A stretch of DNA of 51,119 nt from Bacteroidota bacterium (GCA_023457535.1 JAEWLN010000055.1:1-51119), one strand, 5' to 3'; positions 8,880 to 18,177 are shown, numbered from the stretch's first letter. Program-made: numbers and translations. The notes: generated by a model not told the origin, from the sequence alone.

Positions 8880-9989
8880 TTATAAATTTCTTATAATAAA
8901 TTTAGCAGTTTTTTCACTCGCGCCCGTACCGCCCAGTTTGGCTTCAAGCGCCTCATAATCAGCGAGTATTTGTTGGCGTGATGCGGGGTCGAGCAACTTT
9001 TTGAGTTCGCGCGCGATGTTGCGGGTGTTGCATTGGTCCTGAATCAATTCCGTAACCACTTCTTTGTCCATGATCAGGTTGACAAGCGAAATGTATTTTA
9101 AGGTGATGATGCGCCGCGCGATCTGATACGATGCCCAACTGCCCTTGTAGCACACAACCTCCGGCACCTTGAACAACGCCGTTTCGAGCGTTGCCGTTCC
9201 TGATGTGACCAGGGCCGCAGTGGCATGGCTCAGCAAATCGTAGGTTTTGTTTGAAATAAAATGAACGCTTTTGTTTTCAAGATAAGGCGCGTAAAGTGAA
9301 AAATCCTGGCTTGGCGCGCCCGCGATCACAAATTGGTAATCGGCGAAATCGCGTGTCACGCTGAGCATGACGTCAAGCATCTTGGCGATTTCCTGTTTGC
9401 GGCTGCCCGGTAACAGCGCAATGATGGGTTTGTCTTCCAATTGGTTGTCGGCTAAAAACTGCGCACGCGGGATCGGTTTTCGCGCATGGATTGCGTCAAT
9501 TAGCGGATGCCCGACAAATTCCACCGCATACCCGTGCTTTTGCTCGTAAAATTCCTTTTCAAACGGCAGGATCACGTACAGTTTATCAATATCGCGCCTG
9601 ATCGCCTTGATGCGGTTCTCCTTCCACGCCCAGATTTGCGGCGAAATATAATAGTGTGTCGGGATGCCTTTCTTTTTGGCCCACTCGGCAATACGCATGT
9701 TGAAACCGGGATAGTCGATGAAGATGATCACATCGGGGGCAAACTGCTCGATGTCCTTTTTGCAAAAGTCGATGTTGCGCAAAATCGTACGCAAATTGAA
9801 CAACACCTCGACAAATCCCATAAACGCCAGTTCGCGGTAATGCCTGACCAATGTGCCGCCCGCCGCCTGCATCAGATCGCCGCCCCAAAAACGGATGTCG
9901 GCCTTTGCGTCCTGTTCAAAAAGCGCTTTCATAAGGTTCGATCCGTGCAAGTCGCCTGAGGCTTCCCCGGCAATGATGTAATATTTCAT
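8880..9989 (-). CDS. lpxB: Lipid-A-disaccharide synthase
   Basis: 369 residues, full length for LpxB. The protein opens with YYIIAGEASGDLHGSNLM, the family signature, followed by the GT-B glycosyltransferase motifs HYYISPQIWAWKENR and LLPGSRKQEI and the C-terminal region ALVTSGTATLETALFKVPEVVCYK. It condenses UDP-2,3-diacylglucosamine with lipid X to give lipid A disaccharide at the cytoplasmic face of the inner membrane, so the organism makes lipopolysaccharide. It follows surE by 28 bp and precedes the NlpC/P60 gene by 50 bp. The surE-lpxB pairing is common in Bacteroidota as far as I recall. Confidence 0.97.
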   Translation of the reverse strand: MKYYIIAGEASGDLHGSNLMKALFEQDAKADIRFWGGDLMQAAGGTLVRHYRELAFMGFVEVLFNLRTILRNIDFCKKDIEQFAPDVIIFIDYPGFNMRIAEWAKKKGIPTHYYISPQIWAWKENRIKAIRRDIDKLYVILPFEKEFYEQKHGYAVEFVGHPLIDAIHARKPIPRAQFLADNQLEDKPIIALLPGSRKQEIAKMLDVMLSVTRDFADYQFVIAGAPSQDFSLYAPYLENKSVHFISNKTYDLLSHATAALVTSGTATLETALFKVPEVVCYKGSWASYQIARRIITLKYISLVNLIMDKEVVTELIQDQCNTRNIARELKKLLDPASRQQILADYEALEAKLGGTGASEKTAKFIIRNL

Positions 9990-10017
9990 CGTTTGATTTT
10001 TAGTCGTTTTCCGGTGA

Positions 10018-10791
10018 TTATAGTGTTAAATCCCACGTATTGAGGCGTGGAATGGCGTGGTGCGCCGTCATGTCGAACTGCACCGGCACCACCGATACAT
10101 ATCCGTTCCCAAGTGCCCATTCATCGGTATCTTCGCCGTGTTCCAGGTTCACAAATTCGCCCGTAAGCCAATAGTAATTCTTGCCCTGAGGCGTGGTGCG
10201 CTTGTCAAATTTTTCCTGCCAGATCGCCTTGGCCTGACGGCAAATCCGGATTCCTTTTATTTCTTTGGTGCTGCGTTTGGGGAAGTTGACGTTGAGCACC
10301 GTCCCGTCGGGAAGTCCCTGCTGGAGTACCTGCGATGCGATTTTTTTGACAAACGGCTTAACGGGTTCAAAATCCGCGTTCCAATCGTGGTCGAGCAGCG
10401 AAAACCCAATCGACGGAATCCCTTCGATGCCGCCTTCTACCGCCGCGCTCATCGTTCCGGAATAAATTACGTTGATCGACGAGTTCGAGCCGTGATTGAT
10501 GCCGGAAACCAGCAAGTCCGGCTTGCGCCCGAGTATTTCGATGACCGCAAATTTTACTGAATCCACCGGAGTTCCGGAGCAGCTGTATTCGGTGACGGCC
10601 GCGCCATCTTTGGAAATTTTGTTCAGGTAAAGCGTGTTGTTGATCGTAATGGCGTGCCCGGTGCCACTTTGCGGGCTGTCCGGCGCCACGACAAGTACCT
10701 CGCCAAGGTCTTTCATGACGTCGATCAGCGCGCGGATGCCGGGAGCCGTGATGCCGTCGTCATTGGTAATTAAAATAAGTGGTTTTTTCAT
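10018..10791 (-). CDS. surE: 5'/3'-nucleotidase SurE
   Basis: 257 residues, the usual SurE length. N-terminal ILITNDDGITAPGI carries the metal ligands D11 and D12; S42 in SPQSGTGH and N99 in VSGINHGSN complete the expected divalent-metal site. SurE removes phosphate from nucleoside 5'- or 3'-monophosphates and is linked to stationary-phase survival in other bacteria. It is the first gene of the minus-strand run surE-lpxB-NlpC-comEC. The upstream gap (10792-11171) holds a palindromic repeat and divergent signals shared with the protease gene. Confidence 0.96.
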   Translation of the reverse strand: MKKPLILITNDDGITAPGIRALIDVMKDLGEVLVVAPDSPQSGTGHAITINNTLYLNKISKDGAAVTEYSCSGTPVDSVKFAVIEILGRKPDLLVSGINHGSNSSINVIYSGTMSAAVEGGIEGIPSIGFSLLDHDWNADFEPVKPFVKKIASQVLQQGLPDGTVLNVNFPKRSTKEIKGIRICRQAKAIWQEKFDKRTTPQGKNYYWLTGEFVNLEHGEDTDEWALGNGYVSVVPVQFDMTAHHAIPRLNTWDLTL

Positions 10792-10796
10792 TTTTT

Positions 10797-10883
10797 GGAG
10801 CTATTCCGGCTTTCCGTTGCAATCTTTTACGGCCTCCGCTGCGCTGCGGCCGCAAAAGGATTTTCACTGCAATCCGGGCTAGT
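10797..10883 (+). repeat. Palindromic intergenic repeat, copy A
   Basis: About 87 bp imperfect palindrome between surE and the protease gene. Layout: outer arm GGAGCTATTCCGGC, then TTGCAATCTTTT, a G+C-rich centre (ACGGCC...GGCCGC), AAAAGGATTTTCACTGCAATC and the outer arm CCGGGCTAG. The same layout is found at 13460, 33164, 35138, 38039 and 48528, with a degenerate copy at 28131. No coding sense; it probably folds as a cruciform or RNA hairpin. Confidence 0.85.
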
Positions 10884-11171
10884 ATTCATCTATAATTTCA
10901 AGTTTATGCGCTAAAAGTTGCCAACGCGCCGCCTGGCTCCTTCGCTAAAACCGTCCACCGGACTAAACGCCGCATGCCATTAGGGCCGGTTCATCGATCC
11001 CGTAACGTTTTGGCGCGGCCGTAGACTAAAGCCACAAGTTGCGCGTTATCTGTAGCCACACAAAAATAAACAATTTTTATAGCGTGCCGCGAATTTGCTA
11101 CCTTTAACAAAAAATTAGCCGCGCTGCAATCGCATCCGATGTAAATTTGTGTACATTTAGGACAAAATAAA
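10884..11171 (+). other. Leader region of the tail-specific protease gene
   Basis: No gene is visible here. The second half is A+T-richer and holds two near-consensus Bacteroidota -7 boxes, TACCTTTA (11099-11106) and TACATTTA (11152-11159), the latter 12 bp before the protease ATG. Neither has a convincing TTG at the right distance, so a promoter is likely here but not placed with confidence. The part at about 10930-11040 is G+C-rich intergenic sequence with no frame. Confidence 0.45.
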
Positions 11172-13418
11172 ATGAATGCTATTCTCACATATATGAAAAG
11201 GAATTACAAGTTATTGTTGGTGATTGCTGCCCTTTCGGTGGCTTTGTGGAGCTTCATCCCGAGAGAGAAGAACGACCCTGAAAAAGATAAACTGCTGCTC
11301 GAACTGCTTACCTTCGTCATCGAACGCGGGCATTACGATCCGGCTGAAATGAACGACGCGTTTTCCAAAGGCGTGTACAAAGATTACATCGAAGCGCTCG
11401 ATCCGTCGAAGCGTTTTTTCCTGCAATCGGACATTGACGAGTTCGCGCGTTATGAAACCCAAATCGACGACCAAATCAAAAATAAAGACCTCGCGTTTTT
11501 CAACCTGACTTACGAAAGGCTTATGAAACGCATCGACGAGAGCAAAGGGTTCTACAAAGAGATCCTCGACAAACCGTTTGATTATTCGGCGCAGGAATCG
11601 TTCAACACCGATTATGAAAAGCTTCCGTTTGCCAAAACCACGGCGGAACTCAAGGACAAATGGCGCAAGCAAATCAAACTCTCTACGCTTTCCTCTTTGA
11701 CCGACAAGCTCAAAATGCAGGAAGACCTCAAAAAGGGAATTGCCCCGGAGAACAAAGCCAAGGCGGGCAACAAAACCGCCGAAGAAATCAAAAAGTCGCA
11801 GGAAGCACTCCAAAAGGAAGCGGAAAAAGTGGCTTCGAAAACCTTTGAGCAACTCGAAAAAGAAACGCGCGACACTTCGCTCAAATCGCTCAACGAATAC
11901 TTTGATTTCATTGGCGACCTCGACCAGAACGACTGGTTTTCAGTCTATGTCAACGCGATTGCTTCGCGGTTCGATCCGCACACCAATTATTTTGCACCCG
12001 ATGAAAAAGAACGCTTTGACGTAAGCATCAGCGGCAAGCTCGAAGGCATCGGCGCGCGTTTGCAAAAAAAGAATGATTACACCGAGATCTCTGAAGTCAT
12101 TTCAGGCGGTCCTGCGTGGCGCGGCAAGGAACTCGAGGCCGGCGATATCATTATGAAGGTTGCCCAGGGTAATGACGAAGCCGTAGATGTGGCGGGCATG
12201 CACCTGGACGATGTGGTCAAAAAGATCAAAGGCCCCAAAGGAACTGAAGTGCGCCTCACAGTTAAAAAGGTCGACGGGACGCTCAAGGTGTACAGCATCA
12301 TCCGCGACATAGTGGAAATCGAGGAAACGTACGCCAAGTCGAGCATCGTCAATAAGAACGGCCTCAAATACGGCATTATTTACCTGCCTAAATTCTACAT
12401 TGATTTTGAGAACAACGACGGCCGCGATGCCGGAAAAGACATCGCCATCGAAGTCGAACGGCTTAAAAAAGAAGGGGTTCAGGGAATTGTGATGGACGTA
12501 CGCGACAACGGCGGCGGATCGCTCAAAACCGTGGTCGACATTGCCGGATTGTTCATTGAAGAAGGTCCTATCGTTCAGGTCAAATCGGCCGGGCGCAAAA
12601 AAGAAGTGTTGTATGACCGCGACAAACGCGTGCAATGGGATGGCCCGTTGGTGATCATGACCAATGAATTTTCGGCCTCTGCATCGGAAATTCTGGCCGC
12701 CGCAATCCAGGATTACCGCCGCGGAATCGTCATCGGATCCAAGCAAACTTACGGCAAAGGCACGGTGCAGAATGTGATCGACCTGAACCAATTCGTACGC
12801 GGCAGCACCATGGGCGATTTGGGCGCGCTTAAAACGACAACGCAAAAGTTCTACCGCATCAATGGCGGATCGACCCAACTCGAGGGCGTACATTCTGACG
12901 TCGTGATGCCGGACAAATACGCCTACCTCAAAATGGGCGAACGCGACATCGACAACGCCATGCCATTTGACAAAATTGACCCGGCCAATTTCAATTTCTG
13001 GGACAAGCAGGCCAATTTTGACCAGGCGATCGACAACTCGAACCGACGCATCGCATCCAATCCGCAGTTCAAGCTCATCGACGAGAACGCGCGCTGGATC
13101 GACCAAAGAGACAAAGAAAGCGTGTACAGCCTGAACATCGATGAGTTTAAAAAGGAGCAGGCCGCCATCGAGGAGAAGGCCAAAAAATACAAATCCATTT
13201 CAGACTATAAGAACGCGCTCGAGTTCACGTCATTGCCACACGAAATGGCAGCGATGAAAAACGACGCCGCGCTCAAGGAAAAACGCGACCGTTGGCATGA
13301 AAGCCTCTCCAAGGACATTTACGTCGAGGAAGCGCTCAACGTCCTGGACGATCTTCAGCCCAAAGGCGCGATCAAAAAAGGTGTCGCACTCAAAAACGAC
13401 AAGCCCGTCAAATCCTGA
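11172..13418 (+). CDS. Carboxy-terminal (tail-specific) processing protease, S41 family
   Basis: 748 residues, the size of the long Prc/Tsp-type enzymes. Order: N-terminal membrane anchor or signal (KRNYKLLLVIAALSVALWSF), a long charged helical region (about 40-290), a PDZ domain (about 290-385, GIGARLQKKNDYTEI and GGPAWRGKELEAGDIIMKV), the S41 core with VMDVRDNGGGSLK, the nucleophile S503 in SASASE and general-base lysine K529 in TYGKGTVQ, then a C-terminal helical domain. It degrades or trims periplasmic proteins from their C-termini. An alternative start is the ATG at 11193, directly before the anchor; neither has a clear ribosome site. It ends in a strong terminator at 13429. It is transcribed divergently from surE. 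Confidence 0.95.
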   Translation: MNAILTYMKRNYKLLLVIAALSVALWSFIPREKNDPEKDKLLLELLTFVIERGHYDPAEMNDAFSKGVYKDYIEALDPSKRFFLQSDIDEFARYETQIDDQIKNKDLAFFNLTYERLMKRIDESKGFYKEILDKPFDYSAQESFNTDYEKLPFAKTTAELKDKWRKQIKLSTLSSLTDKLKMQEDLKKGIAPENKAKAGNKTAEEIKKSQEALQKEAEKVASKTFEQLEKETRDTSLKSLNEYFDFIGDLDQNDWFSVYVNAIASRFDPHTNYFAPDEKERFDVSISGKLEGIGARLQKKNDYTEISEVISGGPAWRGKELEAGDIIMKVAQGNDEAVDVAGMHLDDVVKKIKGPKGTEVRLTVKKVDGTLKVYSIIRDIVEIEETYAKSSIVNKNGLKYGIIYLPKFYIDFENNDGRDAGKDIAIEVERLKKEGVQGIVMDVRDNGGGSLKTVVDIAGLFIEEGPIVQVKSAGRKKEVLYDRDKRVQWDGPLVIMTNEFSASASEILAAAIQDYRRGIVIGSKQTYGKGTVQNVIDLNQFVRGSTMGDLGALKTTTQKFYRINGGSTQLEGVHSDVVMPDKYAYLKMGERDIDNAMPFDKIDPANFNFWDKQANFDQAIDNSNRRIASNPQFKLIDENARWIDQRDKESVYSLNIDEFKKEQAAIEEKAKKYKSISDYKNALEFTSLPHEMAAMKNDAALKEKRDRWHESLSKDIYVEEALNVLDDLQPKGAIKKGVALKNDKPVKS

Positions 13419-13428
13419 TCTTACCATG

Positions 13429-13459
13429 AAAACGCCTCTTGAACGGGGCGTTTTTTTTT
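13429..13459 (+). terminator. Rho-independent terminator after the tail-specific protease
   Basis: Stem AACGCCTC / GGGGCGTT with a short TTGAAC loop followed by nine T residues. It begins about 12 bp after the stop codon at 13418 and is immediately followed by palindromic repeat copy E. Confidence 0.9.
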
Positions 13460-13536
13460 GGAGCCTGATCCTGCTCTTCGCTGTATCTTTTGCTATGTAA
13501 ACGCCGCAAAAGGATGCCGCTGCGATCAGGGCTAGG
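13460..13536 (+). repeat. Palindromic intergenic repeat, copy E
   Basis: About 77 bp, between the convergent protease and rodA genes. It starts GGAGCCTGATCCTGC and runs through CGCTGTATCTTTT, a short centre, GCAAAAGGATGCCGCTGC and the closing GATCAGGGCTAG. It belongs to the variant with GTATC/GGATGCCGCT in the inner arms, shared with copy F (33164-33243). Confidence 0.8.
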
Positions 13537-13596
13537 TTTGGCGTTAAACGGGAAACGGCTGTTTTATAGGAGAATATCGGCCTGGGTTGGTCGGGC

Positions 13597-14853
13597 CTAC
13601 CATTCATTGACTTTGTTGGCGTCCATTTTGAGGAAAATGAACAACAAGATCGTAAAGCCCCAAAGTCCGGATCCGCCGTAGGAGAAAAACGGCAACGGCA
13701 CGCCAATGGTTGGGAAAATGCCCACGACCATCGCAATATTGACAAAAAAGTGCATGAATAGAATCGACGCCACGCAATAGCCATAAACGCGGCTGAATTT
13801 GGTTTTTTGGCGTTCGGCCAGGTAAATGATCCGGAAGATCAGTCCTAAAAACAGCGCGATCACGACCACACTTCCCAAAAAGCCCCATTCTTCACCAACG
13901 GTTGTAAAGATGTAGTCGGTGTGTTGTTCGGGAACGAATCCGCCTTTGGTTTGCGTGCCTTCGAGAAAGCCTTTGCCAAACCATCCGCCGGATCCAATGG
14001 CAATCTCTGACTGATTCGTATTGTATCCGATCCCTTTCATGTCCACTTCCTTGCCGAGCAAAATGTTGAATCGGTCGCGGTGGTGCTGCTTGAAAACATT
14101 GTCGAACACATAATCCACAGAGAAAACAAATCCTGCAATAAGCACCAGTACAATGCCGCTCGCAATGAGATTGCGGTCCACGATACGGCTTTTCATGTAC
14201 ATGAACACCACGCCTGCCAACCCGATCAAGATGACCACCCACGGTTCAAAAATAAGCGAAAGCATGAACAGCGCGGCGGCAATGAAGCCCGTCCATAAAT
14301 ACCACGGCGGCAGTCCTTCGCGGTAGAGCACGACCATAAAAACCGTATAGATCAACGCACTTCCGGGGTCATGCGGTGCAATGAGCAACATCGGTAAAAA
14401 TACCACGCCCAGGGCCTGCAGCTGGCGCGGAACGTCTTTGAGGTTAACCTGCACATCGCTGAGGTATTTGGCCAATGCCAATGCGGTGGCGGCTTTTGCA
14501 AATTCTGCGGGCTGGATTCCGAATCCGCCAAATGAATACCAGTTGGCCTGTCCTTTGACGGTTTTGCCAAATGCGAAAAGTCCGGCCAGCGCCAGGAGGG
14601 CGATGCCATAGAGGATGACCGAGAACTTCTCGTAGAACTTACCGTCCACGGCCAGCGTCATGAAAATAATCGGGATCGTAAAAATGATGAACATCAGCTG
14701 ACGGCCGTAAAACGTCCCCAGATCGAATACCACCGCGTCTTCGACCGTCGATAACGACGAAGAATAAATATTGAGCCAGCCCATCACCACCATAATAATG
14801 TAGATGATCACGCTGATCCAATCGAGGTTGTTCGTTACGCTCTGGTTCTTCAT
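13597..14853 (-). CDS. rodA: Rod-shape-determining peptidoglycan glycosyltransferase RodA
   Basis: 418 residues, SEDS (FtsW/RodA/SpoVE) family with about ten membrane helices. Recognisable segments include FGGFGIQPAEFAKAATALALAKYLS, the large loop with NQSEIAIGSGGWFGKGFLEGTQTKGGFVPEQHTDYIFTTVGEEWGFLGS and the C-terminal FPTIGVPLPFFSYGGSG. RodA polymerises glycan strands from lipid II with the transpeptidase PBP2. The mrdA (PBP2) stop abuts the rodA start exactly (14854/14853), so the two are one transcription unit. rodA is last in mreB-mreC-mreD-mrdA-rodA, ending at a repeat-containing convergent gap with the protease gene. Confidence 0.97.
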   Translation of the reverse strand: MKNQSVTNNLDWISVIIYIIMVVMGWLNIYSSSLSTVEDAVVFDLGTFYGRQLMFIIFTIPIIFMTLAVDGKFYEKFSVILYGIALLALAGLFAFGKTVKGQANWYSFGGFGIQPAEFAKAATALALAKYLSDVQVNLKDVPRQLQALGVVFLPMLLIAPHDPGSALIYTVFMVVLYREGLPPWYLWTGFIAAALFMLSLIFEPWVVILIGLAGVVFMYMKSRIVDRNLIASGIVLVLIAGFVFSVDYVFDNVFKQHHRDRFNILLGKEVDMKGIGYNTNQSEIAIGSGGWFGKGFLEGTQTKGGFVPEQHTDYIFTTVGEEWGFLGSVVVIALFLGLIFRIIYLAERQKTKFSRVYGYCVASILFMHFFVNIAMVVGIFPTIGVPLPFFSYGGSGLWGFTILLFIFLKMDANKVNEW

Positions 14854-16764
14854 TTAGTTCTCTATTTCGCTGCTGTCGATGACCTTTGGCGCGGTAGGTT
14901 TAAGCAGCAGCGTATCGGTTTCTTTGCGTCCGGTGTATTTTGCGTATTCAGATTGCAGGCTTCCTTCAAGCATGCGTTTTTCAAGATCCACGCGCGAGAT
15001 TTTACCGCGCAGGTATTTTTCGATCATCAAACTTGCAATAGGTCCGGCCCATCTTGCGCCCCAGTAACCGTTTTCTACGAATACCGCAAGTGCAATTTTG
15101 GGGTTGTCCTTGGGTGCAAAGGCCACAAAAATCGAGTGATCCTGCAGCTTGACGCGCTTGCCGTTGATCTTGGCGTAATTCTCGGCCGTGCCGGTTTTAC
15201 CGCAAATGTCAATCCCTTCCACGCGCAACGATGCCGCCGTTCCCATGTTGTACACATCGAACAATCCGGAGACAACCGGCTCAAAATATTTGTGGTCTAC
15301 CGTGGTGGTGTGCTTGGTAGTGAACTTCTTGTCGATTTTGTGCCCTTCGATCTTTTTGATGATGTGCGGCGTGTAATAATACCCGCGATTGGCAACAGCA
15401 GCCATCATGTTGGCCAGTTGTATCGGCGTCATGAGCACCTCGCCTTGTCCGATCGCATTGGACACAATGGCCGTCGACCGCCATCCGCCATTGGGATAAA
15501 TGCGTTTGTAGGTTTTGGACGTCGGGGCTTTCCCGCGTCGGCCCGTAGGCAAGTCGTATCCCATGAATTCACCCAGCCCGAAACTGCGCAGGTGGCGCGC
15601 CCATACGTCTACGCCATCGGCCGGCCGGACATATTTGTTGATGGTCTTCATGTACGTGCTCGCAAAATAGGTGTTGCACGATTCGTAAATCCCGCGGTGC
15701 AATTGCTGTGCGCCTCCGCGGCAGTGACAACGCATGAAACGTCCGCGCGCATAGCTGAAGCCGTGGTGGCATACAAACGAACTTTGCTCGTCGATCACCC
15801 CTTCCTGCAAACCAATCAGCGCGGTCAGGATCTTGAATGGCGATCCGGGCGGATATTCGGCCAATAATCCGCGGTCGTAAAGCGGTTTGGCGATTGAGTC
15901 GTTGTATAATGCGGTGTAATTGCGCGACCGTTGCCGCCCGACAAGAATGGCCGGATCATAAGACGGTGCGGTCACCAATGCTAGGATTTCCCCCGTTTTG
16001 GGTTCGAGCGCGACAATGCCGCCGCGTTTGTTGACCATAAGCTGCTCACCGTATTCCTGCAGTGTGGCGTCGATGGTCAGGTTGATGTCTTCGCCCTGAA
16101 CCGCAATGGTATCGTACATGCCGTTTTTATACGACCCGATCTCGCGGTTGAATTTGTCTTTCTGGATGTATTTGACACCTTTGATCCCGCGCAACGTGGT
16201 TTCGTAACTTTCCTCGACACCTTGTTTTCCAAGTAAGTCGCCGCTGTTGTAATAGGGGTTTTTCTTGATCGTTTTCTCGCTGGCCTGCGTGATAAAGCCA
16301 AAAATGTTCGCCCCGAACTTCACCTGGTAATCGCGCAACGAACGCTTTTGGATATAAAATCCCGGGAATTTCCTGATTTTTTCCTGGAACGCCGCAAATT
16401 CGGACTTGTTGAGCTGCGGCAAAAAAACAGACGGCAACCGCGGGCTGAACGTCCTGGCTTTGTCCAGAATACGGTCGTAATCCTTGCGGGTGATGTTGAG
16501 CAAATGGCAAAACTCATCGATGTTGATGTCGTCTTTGACCTCACGCGGGATTACCATGATATCATACGACGGCTGGTTGGCCACGAGCAATTTGCCGTTC
16601 CGGTCATAAATGTAGCCGCGCTCAGGGTAGTCGTACTGGATCTTGATCGCGTTGTTCTCGCTTTTGAGCTTGAACGTATCGTCAATGATCTGCAGGTAAA
16701 ACAACCGCAGCACCAGGCAAATGGTTGCGATGATGATGATGGTGGGCAATAAGACTTTTCTCAT
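14854..16764 (-). CDS. mrdA: Penicillin-binding protein 2 (class B transpeptidase)
   Basis: 636 residues. One N-terminal membrane helix (about 4-26), a pedestal/dimerisation domain (about 40-230, NGKLLVANQPSYDIMVIP) and a transpeptidase domain. Active-site motifs are all present: SxxK S308-P-F-K311, SxN S362-C-N364 and KTGT K523-T526. Between the first two lies a Cys/His-rich stretch (FVCHHGF, RFMRCHCRGG) that could bind zinc, as reported for E. coli PBP2, but I infer this only from the residues. It cross-links peptidoglycan for the elongasome and should be a beta-lactam target. Its ATG overlaps the mreD stop by 3-4 bp and its stop touches rodA. Confidence 0.97.
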   Translation of the reverse strand: MRKVLLPTIIIIATICLVLRLFYLQIIDDTFKLKSENNAIKIQYDYPERGYIYDRNGKLLVANQPSYDIMVIPREVKDDINIDEFCHLLNITRKDYDRILDKARTFSPRLPSVFLPQLNKSEFAAFQEKIRKFPGFYIQKRSLRDYQVKFGANIFGFITQASEKTIKKNPYYNSGDLLGKQGVEESYETTLRGIKGVKYIQKDKFNREIGSYKNGMYDTIAVQGEDINLTIDATLQEYGEQLMVNKRGGIVALEPKTGEILALVTAPSYDPAILVGRQRSRNYTALYNDSIAKPLYDRGLLAEYPPGSPFKILTALIGLQEGVIDEQSSFVCHHGFSYARGRFMRCHCRGGAQQLHRGIYESCNTYFASTYMKTINKYVRPADGVDVWARHLRSFGLGEFMGYDLPTGRRGKAPTSKTYKRIYPNGGWRSTAIVSNAIGQGEVLMTPIQLANMMAAVANRGYYYTPHIIKKIEGHKIDKKFTTKHTTTVDHKYFEPVVSGLFDVYNMGTAASLRVEGIDICGKTGTAENYAKINGKRVKLQDHSIFVAFAPKDNPKIALAVFVENGYWGARWAGPIASLMIEKYLRGKISRVDLEKRMLEGSLQSEYAKYTGRKETDTLLLKPTAPKVIDSSEIEN

Positions 16765-17267
16765 CGTTTGCTCGGCTTAATCAGGTAAATGATCAAAATA
16801 CACACAACAATGGTAAAAATCGTGCTCAAAACCGTCTTGAGCAGGATTTCGAGGAAGAATGTCAGGTGGAACACCTCCAGCAAGAAAAGCGCAAAGTGGT
16901 GGATCACAACGGCAATCAGGATAAATGAAAACCGCTCCGGCGTAAGCACATCGTTGATCCGTACGGTCTGGTATTCATAACTGAGCCCGAACGAAAATTT
17001 GAAAATGTACGGTCGGTAATACGCCAATGCCACGCACGAGGCCGCATGCACGCCGCCCGAGTTGCAAAACATATCCATGACGATCCCAAGAAAGAAACTC
17101 GCCGCCAGCAGCGCGTACCGGTTGCCGTTGACCGGATACAGCAGGATGAACAAAATGTACGGATACGGGTTGATGTACCCCAAAAAATTCACATTGTTGA
17201 AAATCAGGATCTGTGCCGCAAGCAGCAAAATAAATCGGGCGATATTGGTCAATATCGTACTATTCAT
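16761..17267 (-). CDS. mreD: Rod-shape-determining protein MreD
   Basis: 168 residues, nearly all hydrophobic with about five membrane helices (LLLAAQILIFNNVNFLGYINPYPYILFILLYP...), as expected for MreD. MreD links MreB/MreC to the cell-wall synthases in the inner membrane. Sequence conservation of MreD is weak, so the call rests on size, topology and place: its start overlaps the end of mreC by 8 bp and its stop overlaps the PBP2 start by 4 bp. Confidence 0.93.
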   Translation of the reverse strand: MNSTILTNIARFILLLAAQILIFNNVNFLGYINPYPYILFILLYPVNGNRYALLAASFFLGIVMDMFCNSGGVHAASCVALAYYRPYIFKFSFGLSYEYQTVRINDVLTPERFSFILIAVVIHHFALFLLEVFHLTFFLEILLKTVLSTIFTIVVCILIIYLIKPSKR

Positions 17268-18087
17268 TGGGTTTGGATTGCTTTTGCAGGTTGATGACTT
17301 CTTCGCGGTCCTTGCTTTTGATGATGTAAACGTGACCCAGATTGGTCATGTCGTTGAACAACCGCACGCGCAAGGTGTAATAATTGGTCTCGGTATCGGT
17401 GTAAACTTTGTCGATGGTTCCGATGCCGATATTCTCCGGGAAAATCACCGATTGTCCGCCCGTAACGATCGTATCGCCTTTGCGCACCGATGCCAGACGC
17501 GGCACGTCGATAAGCTGCACAAAACCGGCGTTCTTGCCGTCCCATACCAACGACCCGAAGTGATTCGATTTTTTGATCTTGGCGTTGATCAGCGATTTGA
17601 CGTTCAGGATCGAAACGACGGTCGCGTAATTTTTGGACGTTTTGTCAACAATCCCAACGATTCCCGCGCTGTTGATCACGCCCATGTCCGGCTGGACTCC
17701 GGCCGCGGACCCCGAGTTGATCGTCAGGTAATTTTCATGCGTATTGTACGAATTGTGGATGACTTTGGACGTGATCAGATCGATCTTGCGCACGCCTTTG
17801 ATGCTGTCGATACGCGGAATCACGGTCGAATCCTTGATGTTGAACAACAGTGCTTTGAGTCGCGCGTTTTCTGCGGCCAACTCGTCGTTCTGTTTGCGCA
17901 ATCCAAAATATTCATTGACCGAATTGATCTGCTCATACACACCGCCGGTCAAAAAATTCGCCGACGAAATCACCTTGCTCCGGTGGTACGAATGCGCCTG
18001 GATCGTAAGTACTAACGAAGTGCCCAAAAGCAGCAAAAACAGCAATCGATAGCTGTTTTTAAATATAAAATTAAATATTTGCTGCAT
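17260..18087 (-). CDS. mreC: Rod-shape-determining protein MreC
   Basis: 275 residues from the ATG at 18087. The frame is open 36 bp further up, but the chosen ATG has an AGAAGG-type ribosome site just ahead (a clear one for this group) and begins directly with the cytoplasmic tail and single membrane helix (QIFNFIFKNSYRLLFLLLLGTSLVL). A coiled coil follows (about 55-85, EYFGLRKQNDELAAENARLKALL), then the beta-domain with GVINSAGIVGIVDKTSKNYATV and GDTIVTGGQSVIFPENIGIGTI. It is a periplasmic scaffold that activates PBP2/RodA. It lies 90 bp after mreB, with a hairpin in the gap, and overlaps mreD. Confidence 0.96.
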   Translation of the reverse strand: MQQIFNFIFKNSYRLLFLLLLGTSLVLTIQAHSYHRSKVISSANFLTGGVYEQINSVNEYFGLRKQNDELAAENARLKALLFNIKDSTVIPRIDSIKGVRKIDLITSKVIHNSYNTHENYLTINSGSAAGVQPDMGVINSAGIVGIVDKTSKNYATVVSILNVKSLINAKIKKSNHFGSLVWDGKNAGFVQLIDVPRLASVRKGDTIVTGGQSVIFPENIGIGTIDKVYTDTETNYYTLRVRLFNDMTNLGHVYIIKSKDREEVINLQKQSKPNE

Positions 18088-18119
18088 GGATCCTTCTGAT
18101 AAATTCCAAAATTCAAATT

Positions 18120-18157
18120 CCAAATTCCAAACGTTCTGTGGGCGGTTTGGAATTTGG
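18120..18157 (-). promoter_or_regulatory. Intercistronic hairpin between mreB and mreC
   Basis: A perfect 13-bp inverted repeat (CCAAATTCCAAAC and GTTTGGAATTTGG) with a 12-nt loop, inside the 90-bp gap between mreB and mreC and flanked by further AATTCCAAA-like units. There is no T run on the minus strand, so it is not a standard terminator. It may be an RNA-processing or stability element that sets MreB above MreC levels; function is inferred. Confidence 0.6.
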
Positions 18158-18177
18158 GATCAGGAATTTGTTATTTG

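Noticed and set aside
12102..13106. 334-codon minus-strand frame inside the tail-specific protease gene
   Set aside because: Shadow frame opposite a protease with complete catalytic motifs; no motifs of its own.
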